Positions 52,821 to 61,457 of a stretch of DNA of 64,000 nucleotides are shown here, in pieces; the first letter of the stretch is position 1; every line of letters begins with the position of its first letter. Position numbers and translations under genes: made by a program. Where the stretch lies: NCBI GenBank assembly GCA_964563135.1, contig CAZLWV010000014.1, positions 13,907-77,906 of the forward strand, given 5' to 3'. Source of the DNA: JAAYAY01 sp964563135. GTDB taxonomy: Bacteria; Planctomycetota; Planctomycetia; Pirellulales; Thermoguttaceae. The notes beneath the pieces were generated by a model. That model was not told the origin of the DNA. It searched no databases and was given only the letters and a program-made list of their open reading frames with translations.

Positions 52821-54968
52821 ATGAAACCCCCTCGAACCCTGGCACGCCCCGTCGTTGTCTCTCACTTGGCGATAGGTCGGTCTCTCCTCCGCAGCGCCGG
52901 ACGAACCATCGCCCCCCTGCTGCTCTGCGCTGGGGCCGCCATGCTTGCGCGAGCCGCCGAGCCGCATCCGTCTCTGCCGCAGTCGGGGACCATGGATGGC
53001 CTTGGCGTCAACATCCACTTCACCGATCCCCGGCCGGGCGAGATGCAGATGCTGGCCGAGGGGGGCTTCCGCTGGGTTCGGATGGACCTGACGTGGGCCG
53101 GCACCGAACGCGAGAAAGGCCGCTACGACTTCTCGGCCTACGACCGGCTGCTCACCGCTCTGGAACCGCACCAGATCCGCGCACTGTTCATCCTGGACTA
53201 CAGCAATTCACTGTACGAAAAGGAACGATCCGTCACGACCGAAGAAGGCCGGCTCGCCTACGCTCGTTGGGCAGCCGCTGCCGCCGAGCACTTCCGCGGC
53301 CGGGGCATTTTGTGGGAGATCTGGAATGAACCGAACATCAGCGGTTTCTGGAAGCCGGCCCCGAATGTAGACGACTATGCGGCAATGGCCCTGGCTGCGG
53401 CCCGCGCAATCCGCACCGCCGCCCCGGGCGAGGCGATTATCGGGCCGGCCACGTCGACGATCGATCTGGAGTTTCTAGAAGGTTGTTTCAAGGCCGGCCT
53501 GCTCCAGTGGTGGGACGCCGTATCCGTCCATCCCTATCGCCGGTCGGCGCCCGAATCCGCCGCCGTCGAGTACCACCGGCTCCGGCGGCTGATCGCCCAA
53601 TACGCTCCCGCCGGCAGGTCGATCCCCATTCTCTCAGGCGAATGGGGATACTCGTCCGCTTGGAAAGGATTCGACCCCGATCGGCAGGGAGAAATGCTGC
53701 CACGCCAGTGGTTGACCAACCTCTCCCAGGAAATCCCCGTCTCCATCTGGTACGACTGGCATGACGACGGCCGTGATCCCCAGGAGGCCGAGCACCATTT
53801 CGGCACCGTCCAGCACCAGGAATACCCGGATCGCCAGCCTGTCTACGACACCAAGCCTGCCTACCTGGCGGCAAAGACCCTGACGACCACCCTGGCCGGC
53901 CACCGTTTCAGCAAGCGGATTGCGGCCGGCAACCACGACACCTATGCCTTGCTGTTCGAGAAAGCCGATCAGCAGCGACTGGCCGTGTGGACAACCGCCG
54001 CCGAGCCGACCAAGGTCAGAATTCCCTCGCGCGACGGCCGCTGGGAGCAGATCTCTCACACGGGTGAGAACCGATCGTTCGTCTCCGCGACGAACGGATA
54101 TTTGGAAGTGACCGCGACCAGCTCGCCCCAGTATCTGATTGCGGGCGCACCGCAGGCGGTCCCGGCCGACGCGCCGGCAGCCCATGCCCTTCACGCCGCC
54201 CTGGCTGCCGGACCGGGACCCGTCGTAACCGTCCAGATCGACAACCTCGAGGACATTCCATTTCAGGGAACGGCCCGTCTGACGGACGCTGGCGGTATCG
54301 ACCCCGCCGGTTTGGAGCAGCCCCTGCAGCTGTCCGCCGGCCAGACGAACCAGTCGCTGCGGTTTCCGCTCTCGGCGCGCCCCATGGGCGAGTGTCAGGT
54401 CGGCCTGCGCATTGAAGACCCAAAAGGCAACTTGATGCACGAGGTGCCCGGCAAGCGTTTTGTCTATTTGCCGGATGAGGTGCTGACCACGTGCCGCGCG
54501 GTCGCCGACGGCGATGCCAAAGCCCCCTGCAAGGTGTCCGTCGCGGTTGCCCAAGCTCCAGAGCCCCTGCCCGACAGCAATGCTGCCGTCCTGCGGATCG
54601 ATTACCAGTTCGGCACGGGCTGGAGGTTTCTGCGCGTGGTTCCGAAGGATGGTGAACCAGGTGAACTGGCCGGCAAGCCGACCGGTTTTGCATTCTGGGT
54701 CTTCGGCGATGGCCAGGGCACCAGTCCTCGGCTGCGGGTCCGAGATGCCACCGGCCAGACCTGGCAACCGTCGGGCCAGACCATCGATTGGCGGGGATGG
54801 CGTTATGTTGAACTGCCGCTCACCGCGTCCAGCGGACACTGGGGTGGTGCCGCCGACCATGTCATCCATTATCCCCTGGTATGGGACAGCGTGTTCCTGC
54901 TCGACAACCCATCGAAACAAGAGAACCAAGGCTCCATCTACATCGCGGCGCCGATGGTCTTGTATTGA
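52821..54968 (+). CDS. secreted clan GH-A glycoside hydrolase (GH5/GH39-like)
   Basis: A 715-aa protein with a long N-terminal signal region ending near AARAAEPHP. The TIM-barrel part (about residues 55-360) has MDGLGVNIHFTDPRPGEMQM, GGFRWVRMDLTWAGTEREKG, ILWEIWNEPNISGFWKP with acid/base Glu170, WDAVSVHPYRR and PILSGEWGYSSAW with nucleophile Glu274. The C-terminal half is beta-rich, with a final carbohydrate-binding-like part. The family within the clan cannot be settled by eye. It follows the GH29 gene by 30 bp and is likely in the same operon. A decayed copy of its C-terminal coding sequence lies near 63098. Confidence 0.85.
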   Translation: MKPPRTLARPVVVSHLAIGRSLLRSAGRTIAPLLLCAGAAMLARAAEPHPSLPQSGTMDGLGVNIHFTDPRPGEMQMLAEGGFRWVRMDLTWAGTEREKGRYDFSAYDRLLTALEPHQIRALFILDYSNSLYEKERSVTTEEGRLAYARWAAAAAEHFRGRGILWEIWNEPNISGFWKPAPNVDDYAAMALAAARAIRTAAPGEAIIGPATSTIDLEFLEGCFKAGLLQWWDAVSVHPYRRSAPESAAVEYHRLRRLIAQYAPAGRSIPILSGEWGYSSAWKGFDPDRQGEMLPRQWLTNLSQEIPVSIWYDWHDDGRDPQEAEHHFGTVQHQEYPDRQPVYDTKPAYLAAKTLTTTLAGHRFSKRIAAGNHDTYALLFEKADQQRLAVWTTAAEPTKVRIPSRDGRWEQISHTGENRSFVSATNGYLEVTATSSPQYLIAGAPQAVPADAPAAHALHAALAAGPGPVVTVQIDNLEDIPFQGTARLTDAGGIDPAGLEQPLQLSAGQTNQSLRFPLSARPMGECQVGLRIEDPKGNLMHEVPGKRFVYLPDEVLTTCRAVADGDAKAPCKVSVAVAQAPEPLPDSNAAVLRIDYQFGTGWRFLRVVPKDGEPGELAGKPTGFAFWVFGDGQGTSPRLRVRDATGQTWQPSGQTIDWRGWRYVELPLTASSGHWGGAADHVIHYPLVWDSVFLLDNPSKQENQGSIYIAAPMVLY

Positions 54969-54975
54969 CCAACCG

Positions 54976-55195
54976 GGCAGCCCGCCTCTTGAGCCGGGGA
55001 AACGACAAGGGTATCCCCGGTTCTCGAACCGGGGGATGAAAAGGGTAGCCCCGGTTCTCGAACCGGGGGGACGCGCGTCCCAAGAGGTTGTCCGCAGCCC
55101 TTCGATCCACCAGCCAGTGGCGACGAACCGTAGCCGTGCCGGTTCGCCGGGTCGAATGACAGCCCCAAACCTCCTGTGGCTACGCCACAACGGCT
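54976..55195. repeat. interspersed palindromic repeat, member A (three hairpins in tandem)
   Basis: This spacer begins 8 bp after the glycosidase stop. It has one degenerate hairpin (about 54980-54999) and two perfect 20-bp palindromes CCCCGGTTCTCGAACCGGGG (55015-55034 and 55049-55068). A conserved tail follows: ACGCGCGTCCCAAGAGG, GATCCACCAGCCAGTGGCG, ACGAACCGTAGCCGTGCCGG, and ACAGCCCCAAACCTCCTGT. The same tail, with or without the hairpin, recurs near 50735, 61115 and 62640. Confidence 0.75.
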
Positions 55196-55261
55196 CAAGA
55201 ACCGGTAGGCCGGATGAACAAGAAGCACCGCGTCCGGCGCCTTTTCCGCCGGGTCTCTGAC

Positions 55262-55301
55262 TTGACTTCCGCCTCTTCTTCAGATAGCATCTAATTAGAT
55301 G
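55262..55301 (+). promoter_or_regulatory. promoter and palindromic operator of the toxin-antitoxin operon
   Basis: TTGACT (55262-55267), a 17-nt spacer and TAGCAT (55285-55290) form the promoter. A perfect palindrome ATCTAATTAGAT (55289-55300) overlaps the -10, 25 bp before the antitoxin ATG. The same arrangement is kept upstream of the second antitoxin copy at 62716-62755. This fits repression by the Phd/YefM-type antitoxin. Confidence 0.7.
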
Positions 55302-55325
55302 TCAATTAAATGTGGGAGCCTTGTT

Positions 55326-55619
55326 ATGGATATCACCCGAGATATCGACTCCTTGACCCACTTCAAGCGAAACACCAGCCAAGTCATCGAACAGCTCAAA
55401 ACGACCGGACAGCCCATGGTGCTCACCGTGAACGGCAAGGCGGAAATCGTCGTCCAGGACGCCGCGTCCTATCAGGCCATGCTCGAACTGGTCGACCGGG
55501 CCGAAGCGATTGCCGGCATCAAGAAGGGGCTCGATTCCATCGAACGAGGTGAGGGGATCCCCGCCGAGGTCGCATTTGCTCGCCTCCGCAAGAAGCATAA
55601 TATCCCCCACAAGGCCTGA
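55326..55619 (+). CDS. antitoxin, Phd/YefM family (intact locus)
   Basis: A 97-aa protein starting MDITRDIDSLTHFKRNTSQV. The Phd/YefM N-terminal DNA-binding fold reads TRDIDSLTHFKRNTSQVIEQ, then TTGQPMVLTVNGKAEIVVQD, the standard family block. The C-terminal toxin-binding tail has an acidic helix (IERGEGIPAEVAFARLRKKH). The stop codon overlaps the toxin start by one base (TGATG), so the two are translationally coupled. The antitoxin should neutralise the toxin and repress the operon through the palindrome upstream. Its near-identical paralogue stands at 62780. Confidence 0.92.
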   Translation: MDITRDIDSLTHFKRNTSQVIEQLKTTGQPMVLTVNGKAEIVVQDAASYQAMLELVDRAEAIAGIKKGLDSIERGEGIPAEVAFARLRKKHNIPHKA

Positions 55620-55948
55620 TGAAGTACCGCCTCATCATCCAGCCGCCCGCGTTTGAGGATCTCGACGTGGCCTACCAGTGGATCTACCAGCGTGCGCCCG
55701 AGGCAGCTATTGGCTGGTTCAATGGGTTTGTGGACGCCCTGAATTCCCTTTCCGAATTTCCTGAGCGTTGCGGACTTGCACCCGAGAACGATGCAGTCGA
55801 GCCCGAAATTCGCCAACTTCTCTACGGGCGCCGCGGCGGCGTCTACCGCGCACTATTCACCATCACCGGTACCAGTGTTCGCGTCCTTCATGTCCGTCAT
55901 GCCGCCCGGGAGACTCTCTCCGCCGAGGAACTCGCCGAAGACCTCTGA
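55619..55948 (+). CDS. toxin, RelE/ParE family
   Basis: A 109-aa protein. The signature is a short alpha/beta fold: MKYRLIIQPPAFEDLDVAYQ, YQRAPEAAIGWFNGFVDAL, LSEFPERCGLAPEN, IRQLLYGRRGGVYRALFTIT and VRVLHVRHAARETL. The RGGVYRALF strand and the VLHVRHAAR end are typical of RelE/ParE toxins, which either cleave mRNA on the ribosome or poison gyrase; sequence alone does not say which. It starts inside the antitoxin stop codon. Partial copies of its coding sequence occur at 57862 (3' part) and 63070 (first codons). Confidence 0.92.
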   Translation: MKYRLIIQPPAFEDLDVAYQWIYQRAPEAAIGWFNGFVDALNSLSEFPERCGLAPENDAVEPEIRQLLYGRRGGVYRALFTITGTSVRVLHVRHAARETLSAEELAEDL

Positions 55949-56469
55949 TAACCTTCTGCTGGAAATCGAGTGGCGTAAAGCGGCCGGGAGTCTTTGTTCT
56001 CGACAAAGCGCTTGGTTCTGGCACACCGTGCCGGTTCCAACATCGGAGTTTTATGGACACCCACCACATTTCTCGACGCCCATGGGGTCTTCTGACAGGT
56101 GCGGAGCTCGACTCGCCTGGAGCGCGTCATGCTCCCCGAACTGACCTACCATCTCACCGGGCAGGAGAAACCGTCGCGCAGCAGACGTTCCTCAGTGACG
56201 ACGACTGTCTTTCGGGAAAATGACAGACGCGTGGAGACGAGCCGACTCCGGGGAGCCCACGTGACGTCCGAGGCGATTCTGGCGGCACGCCACTATCGTC
56301 TCCGAAGGTTGCCGCGCCCAAGTGACTCTCCAACGCAGACGGCTCAGCAGCAAATCACGCGACTCCTTGACGGCGAGCGTGTACAGCGTTATGGATGGGG
56401 ACAGGTCCTGGTGGCCACGACAAAGGCAAGGGCTTCGTAAACGATCAAGCCGTTGTTGGACAAAAAGAG
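55949..56469. other. spacer downstream of the toxin, unidentified open stretch
   Basis: The first part (CTGGAAATC...) matches the sequence following the toxin remnant near 57990, so the duplicated segment extends past the toxin stop. A plus-strand frame (56099-56440, 113 codons) reads LERVMLPELTYHLTGQEKPS and ARHYRLRRLPRPSDS. I do not recognise it and cannot claim it as a gene. Confidence 0.4.
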
Positions 56470-57858
56470 ATGAAACACATTGCAGCACTTGTACTGGTTA
56501 TCGGCTTGTGCGGGACGACATACACCCAGGAGGCCTCCCCGCCCAACGCCTTCGGGAAGAGCGCCGCAGAAGAGAGCGGCCCGGTGTTCTTTGACACCGT
56601 GGACCACGGTGATCGTGTCGGTAGGGCCCCATCGATCCAGCCCTGGAAACAGGTTGCACTTGATCCGAATTACAGCGGTGCGTGGGTAATTACCGGCGAT
56701 ATCGACGGCGATGGACAGGTAGAGATCGTCAGCGCGCGAAACGTAAACGTGGGTGACGTTCATTACACCAGCGCTGCGGTGGCCCAACGTCTTGATGGCC
56801 AAGTCCTCTGGCGATGGGGCAACCCCAACATCGGGCGACGAGGCTTGCACCACGACGTGGCTTGCCAGATCTACGACTGGGACGGCGATGGCACGAACGA
56901 AGTGGTCGTCGCCACGAAAGACCGCCCCGTCGAACTGGATGGGGCAACCGGTAAAGAGCGCCGGCGATTGCCCGTCCCTCCTGACGCGACGGACTGCCTC
57001 GTCTTCGCCAATCTCTCAGGCCGTCAGCACGCCACGGATGTTCTCGTCAAAGACCGCTACGAACAGATCTGGGCGTTGGACTACTCGGGGAAGCTCCTCT
57101 GGACGGTTCGCAGGCCGGGCGGCTTCACGACGGCACACCAGCCCATCCCCGTTGACATTGATGCGGACGGGCGGGATGAGATCCTGGCCGGCTACGCGAT
57201 GCTGAACCCGGACGGGCAGATCAGGTGGACGCTGGCGGACGCTGAAAAGCTCGGGGGACACGCGGATTGCTGGCGAATTCTCCGCAAAGGGAGCACGCCG
57301 CAGGACTGGCGCCTTCTGGTTACCTGTTGCGGGGGCTCAGGCAACAAGCTGCTGGCCGTTGACGGCAATGGCAAGACCCAATGGGTTGTCGGCGGCCACC
57401 ATTTTGAATCCATCAACATTGGCAGGATTCACCCGCAGCGGCCAGGGCCCCAGATACTTGTCGATCTTGTCGACACCAATGCGCTTTGGGGCGTGGATGA
57501 GGATGGCGGACTTCTTGGACAACTCCAGGTAGACTACTCTCGGTTTCACACGCTCGTCGATTGGAACGGAGACGGATATGAGGAAATCGTACTTCCTCAT
57601 GGACGCGGCCTATTCGATTCCCAGGGAAGACGGATCGGAACCTTTGCCATGGAGACGCAAGACAATCTCTACGGCGGGAAACCATCCGCCGAAGGTGAAG
57701 TCGGCAACATCGTGCTGCCCGGGGATATGGATGGGGATGGTGTTCCCGATATCACAATTACCGCACCCTATACGGTCTATGTCTTCAAGAACGAAAAGGG
57801 CCGAAAATCACAAGAGTGCACCGCCCCAGGTTGCGGAACCAACTTCACTCTGTATTGA
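56470..57858 (+). CDS. secreted FG-GAP/VCBS-repeat protein
   Basis: A 462-aa protein with a signal peptide (MKHIAALVLVIGLCGTTYTQ). It contains calcium-binding FG-GAP/VCBS-type repeats: GDIDGDGQVEIVSARNVNVG, IYDWDGDGTNEVVVATKDRP, DIDADGRDEILAGYAMLNPD, DWNGDGYEEIVLPHGRGLF and GDMDGDGVPDITITAPYTVY. It ends CGTNFTLY, as in other planctomycete proteins of this type. They resemble seven-bladed propellers of rhamnogalacturonan-lyase-like proteins; no catalytic residues are visible. The gene lies between the intact toxin gene and a copy of the toxin 3' end, so it may have been inserted or duplicated with that locus. Confidence 0.85.
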   Translation: MKHIAALVLVIGLCGTTYTQEASPPNAFGKSAAEESGPVFFDTVDHGDRVGRAPSIQPWKQVALDPNYSGAWVITGDIDGDGQVEIVSARNVNVGDVHYTSAAVAQRLDGQVLWRWGNPNIGRRGLHHDVACQIYDWDGDGTNEVVVATKDRPVELDGATGKERRRLPVPPDATDCLVFANLSGRQHATDVLVKDRYEQIWALDYSGKLLWTVRRPGGFTTAHQPIPVDIDADGRDEILAGYAMLNPDGQIRWTLADAEKLGGHADCWRILRKGSTPQDWRLLVTCCGGSGNKLLAVDGNGKTQWVVGGHHFESINIGRIHPQRPGPQILVDLVDTNALWGVDEDGGLLGQLQVDYSRFHTLVDWNGDGYEEIVLPHGRGLFDSQGRRIGTFAMETQDNLYGGKPSAEGEVGNIVLPGDMDGDGVPDITITAPYTVYVFKNEKGRKSQECTAPGCGTNFTLY

Positions 57859-58266
57859 ACGAATGGATTCGTGGACGCCCTGAATACCCCTTCCGACACC
57901 GGTACCGGCGTTCGCGTCCTTCATGTCCGTCATGCCGCCCGGGAGACTCTCTCCGCCGAGGAACTTGCCGAAGACCTCGGATAGCCCGCTCCTGGAAATC
58001 CGGATGGTCTTGGCTCTGCGACCGGCAGATGGTCCGGTCCGGATCTCGCCGGAGCCGCACCCGGCCTTGCTCCCGGCAACCCACGCCGGACCGGCGGTTT
58101 TCTGCGATTTTTACCATCCGCGGCGGTTTTTTTCCGGAATTCCAGTTACCCCACTGAAACGGGCCCCGGGGGATCTTCGTCCAGATAGGTGGACCAACTG
58201 CGTCAGACTCGACGTATTCAATGGCACCCCCCTTTTCGACCAGTCTCCCACTCAGGAGCCGCTCCG
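57859..58266. other. spacer with toxin remnant, otherwise empty
   Basis: Besides the toxin remnant at 57862-57984 and its following duplicated flank, the rest (58000-58266) holds no gene. AGGAG at 58254-58258 is the ribosome site of the next gene. Confidence 0.4.
57862..57984 (+). pseudogene. toxin remnant: 3' end of the RelE/ParE-type toxin gene with internal deletion
   Basis: It starts 3 bp after the FG-GAP stop. The frame reads GFVDALNTPSDTGTGVRVLH then VRHAARETLSAEELAEDLG before a TAG. This is toxin residues about 37-45 joined directly to residues about 83-109 of the copy at 55619. The lost middle corresponds to 55756-55863, exactly 108 bp (36 codons). Third-position changes are few, so the duplication is recent. 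There is no start, so it is a dead copy. Confidence 0.8.
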
Positions 58267-59490
58267 ATGCATCGCTGCCAGAAGTTGTTCCTCACCGCCG
58301 CACTTGCGGGCCTCTTCGTTCTGCCGGAAGTGGCTCAGGCCCGAATCAAGCTGATTACGCTCCCCGTGCGACAGCGAGTGGAAATCCAATTGGACAACCC
58401 TGACGCCACGCTTGTTGAAGAGGAACGGATCGTGCCTCTGGTCCGGGGTGTCAACCAGGTCGATTTTTCCTGGGCAAACACCCAGATCGATCCGGGGACG
58501 ATCCTGTTTCGCGTTCTGCCTTGGAAGGAAGCGGGAAAACAGGTGGCCGAAGAGAATCGCAAACAACTCGATGTGAAAGTACTCTCGGTGAGCTACCCGC
58601 CGGGCGAGGCGGCCCTGGTGTGGCAGGTATCGTCGGACGGGTCCGGCTCGGCCCGCGTGCGGATCAGCTACCTGTTGGGCAACCTGACCAAAAGTTTCAA
58701 TTACCGTGCGGTGGCGTCGAACGACGAGAGCACGCTGACCCTCTCGCAGTACATGCGGCTTCAGAACCTGGCCAATGAAGAGTATGGTTCGACAGGCATC
58801 TGGGCGGGCTTCGGTCCGCGGTTCCTCAAGCCCATCGGCATCAACGAGACGAAGGAAATGCTGATGGAGAAATACGAGGAAGTGTCGATCAGGAAGACCT
58901 ACACCTGCGATCCCCAGGAGTACGGTTACCTGGACCAGCCGCAGAACAAACTGCTGGTGCCGATGCACTACGTTCTGAAGAACAACGACGAAAACCACCT
59001 GGGAAAAGCCCCGCTTCAGTTCGGCAAGGTTCGCATCTTCCAGAAAGACTCGCAGGGATCGACAGCCTTCATTGGCGAGGACTGGGGACAATTCACGCCG
59101 CTGGACGACGAAATGCGACTGTATGTCGGTACCGCACAGGACATTGTCGTGCGGCGCACGATCGACAAGAACGAGCAGAAGCGCATTGCCGGAAACCTCT
59201 TCGATCGCGAAGTGATCGTGAAGTTCGAGATCGAGAACTTCAAGGACAAGCCGGCCACCCTCGACGTGACGGAGAACGTGCGGCAGATCCGCAATGAAGT
59301 GGCCGGCGACACCGGTCGCGACGTGGAGTGGGTGCTGGGCAAGGAAACCACGTTCAAGGGCGAGCCGGACGAAGAGAAGAGCACCTTCGAGAAGCTCGTC
59401 TTTCATGCCGACCTGCCTGCCCGCGGCGCCGACGACAAGGCGGTCAAGGTCGTCCACAAGCTCCACCTGGTCATCAAGAACGAGTGGTAG
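58267..59490 (+). CDS. secreted DUF4139-like protein, first of a tandem pair
   Basis: A 407-aa protein with a signal peptide (MHRCQKLFLTAALAGLFVLP); AGGAG lies 8 nt before the ATG. It begins with a beta-sandwich (VRQRVEIQLDNPDATLVEEE then VPLVRGVNQVDFSW; PGEAALVWQVSSDGSGSARV; ISYLLGNLTKSFNYRAVASN). The second half (KLLVPMHYVLKNNDENHLGK; PATLDVTENVRQIRNEVAGD) carries DUF4139-like strands. DUF4139 proteins are exported, with no known reaction. The paralogue follows 54 bp later in the same direction. Confidence 0.8.
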   Translation: MHRCQKLFLTAALAGLFVLPEVAQARIKLITLPVRQRVEIQLDNPDATLVEEERIVPLVRGVNQVDFSWANTQIDPGTILFRVLPWKEAGKQVAEENRKQLDVKVLSVSYPPGEAALVWQVSSDGSGSARVRISYLLGNLTKSFNYRAVASNDESTLTLSQYMRLQNLANEEYGSTGIWAGFGPRFLKPIGINETKEMLMEKYEEVSIRKTYTCDPQEYGYLDQPQNKLLVPMHYVLKNNDENHLGKAPLQFGKVRIFQKDSQGSTAFIGEDWGQFTPLDDEMRLYVGTAQDIVVRRTIDKNEQKRIAGNLFDREVIVKFEIENFKDKPATLDVTENVRQIRNEVAGDTGRDVEWVLGKETTFKGEPDEEKSTFEKLVFHADLPARGADDKAVKVVHKLHLVIKNEW

Positions 59491-59544
59491 GTTCCTGCGC
59501 CCACGCGCTTCATCCGTCCAAGGCAACCCATCGAGGAACTTCCG

Positions 59545-60969
59545 ATGCGATATTCAGTATTAACCGCGGCAGTGTATGCGGCCGTTCTCTGCGGCGTGCC
59601 GATGTCGTCGCAGGCCCGCAACGTCGACCTTTCCACCGTTCCCGACCGCGATACGGTTCAGCTCACGATCTACAACTCCGAAGATTTGACCCTGGTGCGT
59701 GAAACCCGCAAGGTCAGCTTCATTCGCGGCGTCAATCCGCTCCAGTTCAGTTGGGCCGGAACACTGATCGATCCCACTTCGGTCGAACTGCGGTTCCTCA
59801 CCGACCCCGACAAGCTCGACGTTCTGGACACCACCTTTCCCCACGACAAGCCGCAGATGCTCTACTGGAACATTGAAAGCGAACTGGACGGTGAGGCCAC
59901 GATCGAGATCACTTACTTTACGAGCGGGATCACCTGGTCGGCCGACTACGTCTGCGTGGCCGACACCGAGGAGAAGACGGTCCGTCTGGACGGATTCGTG
60001 CGGGTGACGAATAACTCCGGCGAGGAATACGAAGATGCCCAGGTGCGGCTCGTGGTGGGCAAGATCAACCTCGTCGAGAAGATCGCCCAGCTTGCCCAGG
60101 TCACCATGGAAGAAGTCCGGGAAATGCCCGTCGAGGAACTGTCGGCGAGGCGCAAGGATGCGGCCAAGAAGATGGTCGCGGGCGCCATGGCAGCTCCGCC
60201 GGCCGCGGATCCGAGCATGCTCGCCAAACCGAAAGAAATCATCAAGGAAGGGCTGAGCGAATACTTCATCTTCACGATCGAGGGCACGGAAACGATTCCC
60301 AACGGCTGGTCGAAGCGGATGCGAGCGATCGAGGCGGGCGAGGTGCCGCTGGAAATCGAGTACCGCTATCGCGAGCCGGAATACGGACCGCAGCTCGTGC
60401 GGATGTATCTGATGCGCAACGACGACGCTTCCAAGCTCGGTACAACGCCGCTGCCGGACGGAGCGGTGCGGGTGTTTCGCGACAACGGCCGCGACGGCCT
60501 GACCTACCTGAAGGAGCAGCCGATCAACTACATCCCCATCGGCGATCGCATCGAGTTGAACCTGGGAGCCGATCCGGAGGTGATCTTCGAACTCGTCCAA
60601 CTCCGCACCTGGCGCGACACGATCTGGATGCAGATCGGCGGCGCCGACATCTACCGGCAGGTGGGCACGCCCAACGTCCAGATCGAGGTTCAAAGCACCG
60701 TGGCCGGCTGGAGCGACCATGTGAAGTACAACCAACGGATCCGCAACTACTCGAAGAAACCGATCCGGGTGGAGGTCCGCCGGACCCTGCCGGGACACAT
60801 CGTACTGCGCAGCTCGCTCGAGCCGACATTGCACGATTACCAGACTGTCCAGTACAAGGCAACCATCGACGCAAGCCAGAAGGCCAATCTCCTGTACGAG
60901 GTCGTGCAACACCAGGGCCGCAACGCGAAACAGAACAACGTGACCCTGGAACCGGCAAAGGTCGAGTGA
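59545..60969 (+). CDS. secreted DUF4139-like protein, second of a tandem pair
   Basis: A 474-aa protein with a signal peptide (MRYSVLTAAVYAAVLCGVPM). It is related to the preceding gene (VPDRDTVQLTIYNSEDLTLV then IRGVNPLQFSW; ATIEITYFTSGITWSADYVC; LVRMYLMRNDDASKLGTTPL; RRTLPGHIVLRSSLEP) but has an Ala-rich insertion near residue 210 (KKMVAGAMAAPPAADPSML). The YxxxxxTxGITWSADY motif is a hallmark of DUF4139. The two probably form one operon and could make a complex. Role unknown. Confidence 0.82.
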   Translation: MRYSVLTAAVYAAVLCGVPMSSQARNVDLSTVPDRDTVQLTIYNSEDLTLVRETRKVSFIRGVNPLQFSWAGTLIDPTSVELRFLTDPDKLDVLDTTFPHDKPQMLYWNIESELDGEATIEITYFTSGITWSADYVCVADTEEKTVRLDGFVRVTNNSGEEYEDAQVRLVVGKINLVEKIAQLAQVTMEEVREMPVEELSARRKDAAKKMVAGAMAAPPAADPSMLAKPKEIIKEGLSEYFIFTIEGTETIPNGWSKRMRAIEAGEVPLEIEYRYREPEYGPQLVRMYLMRNDDASKLGTTPLPDGAVRVFRDNGRDGLTYLKEQPINYIPIGDRIELNLGADPEVIFELVQLRTWRDTIWMQIGGADIYRQVGTPNVQIEVQSTVAGWSDHVKYNQRIRNYSKKPIRVEVRRTLPGHIVLRSSLEPTLHDYQTVQYKATIDASQKANLLYEVVQHQGRNAKQNNVTLEPAKVE

Positions 60970-61457
60970 TGAACGGCGTTCCGGGCCGGGTGGCCCTGCT
61001 TCGTCGTGAGGGGTGTCACGGTGTGCCACTGCCTACTTGTTGGCAGTGTGCTCGCATGATAGGTCCGAAGCATGGTCAGCACGTAGACAAGGGCACATCG
61101 TGCATGCAGCTCAGTGGTTGCCTGCGGCCGTTCGCTCCACCAGCCAGTAGTGACGAACCGTGGGCCTGCCGGTTCGCCATGTCGGTTGACAGCCCAAACC
61201 TCCTGTCGTCGCGCCATCGCTGGACTATCTCCCGCGCGTACGCCGGTCTGCGAGCCCCGTCTTCACGAGATGCTTGGACTCCCCCGCACGAAACAGCTAG
61301 AATTGCCGGATATGGCCCATTTCGGCGGCAAGATAGGGAGAAGTCTGTGCGAACAAGAAGCGATTCAGGCGCCGAGTCCACTAGCCCGCGCAATGTGCCC
61401 TGCATCCGGCAGCCAAGCGTGCCAGACGATGCCCAACCGGCGCCTCTGCGGGCGACA
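60970..61457. other. intergenic region with a repeat-family tail
   Basis: A 488-bp spacer before the pectate-lyase-like gene. It contains the hairpin-less tail of the interspersed repeat (61115-61215) and nothing else I can support. The upstream extension of the next gene's frame (to 60966) has no signal peptide. Confidence 0.4.
61115..61215. repeat. interspersed palindromic repeat, member D (tail only)
   Basis: The stretch from CTCCACCAGCCAGTAGTGA through ACGAACCGTGGGCCTGCCGG to GACAGCCCAAACCTCCTGTC matches 55104-55180, but the 20-bp hairpin is missing. It shows that the tail can occur alone. Confidence 0.65.

Noticed and set aside
54976..55195. CRISPR array
   Set aside because: There are only two perfect copies and one degenerate copy, 34 bp apart, each a self-complementary hairpin, with no spacer series and no cas gene nearby.
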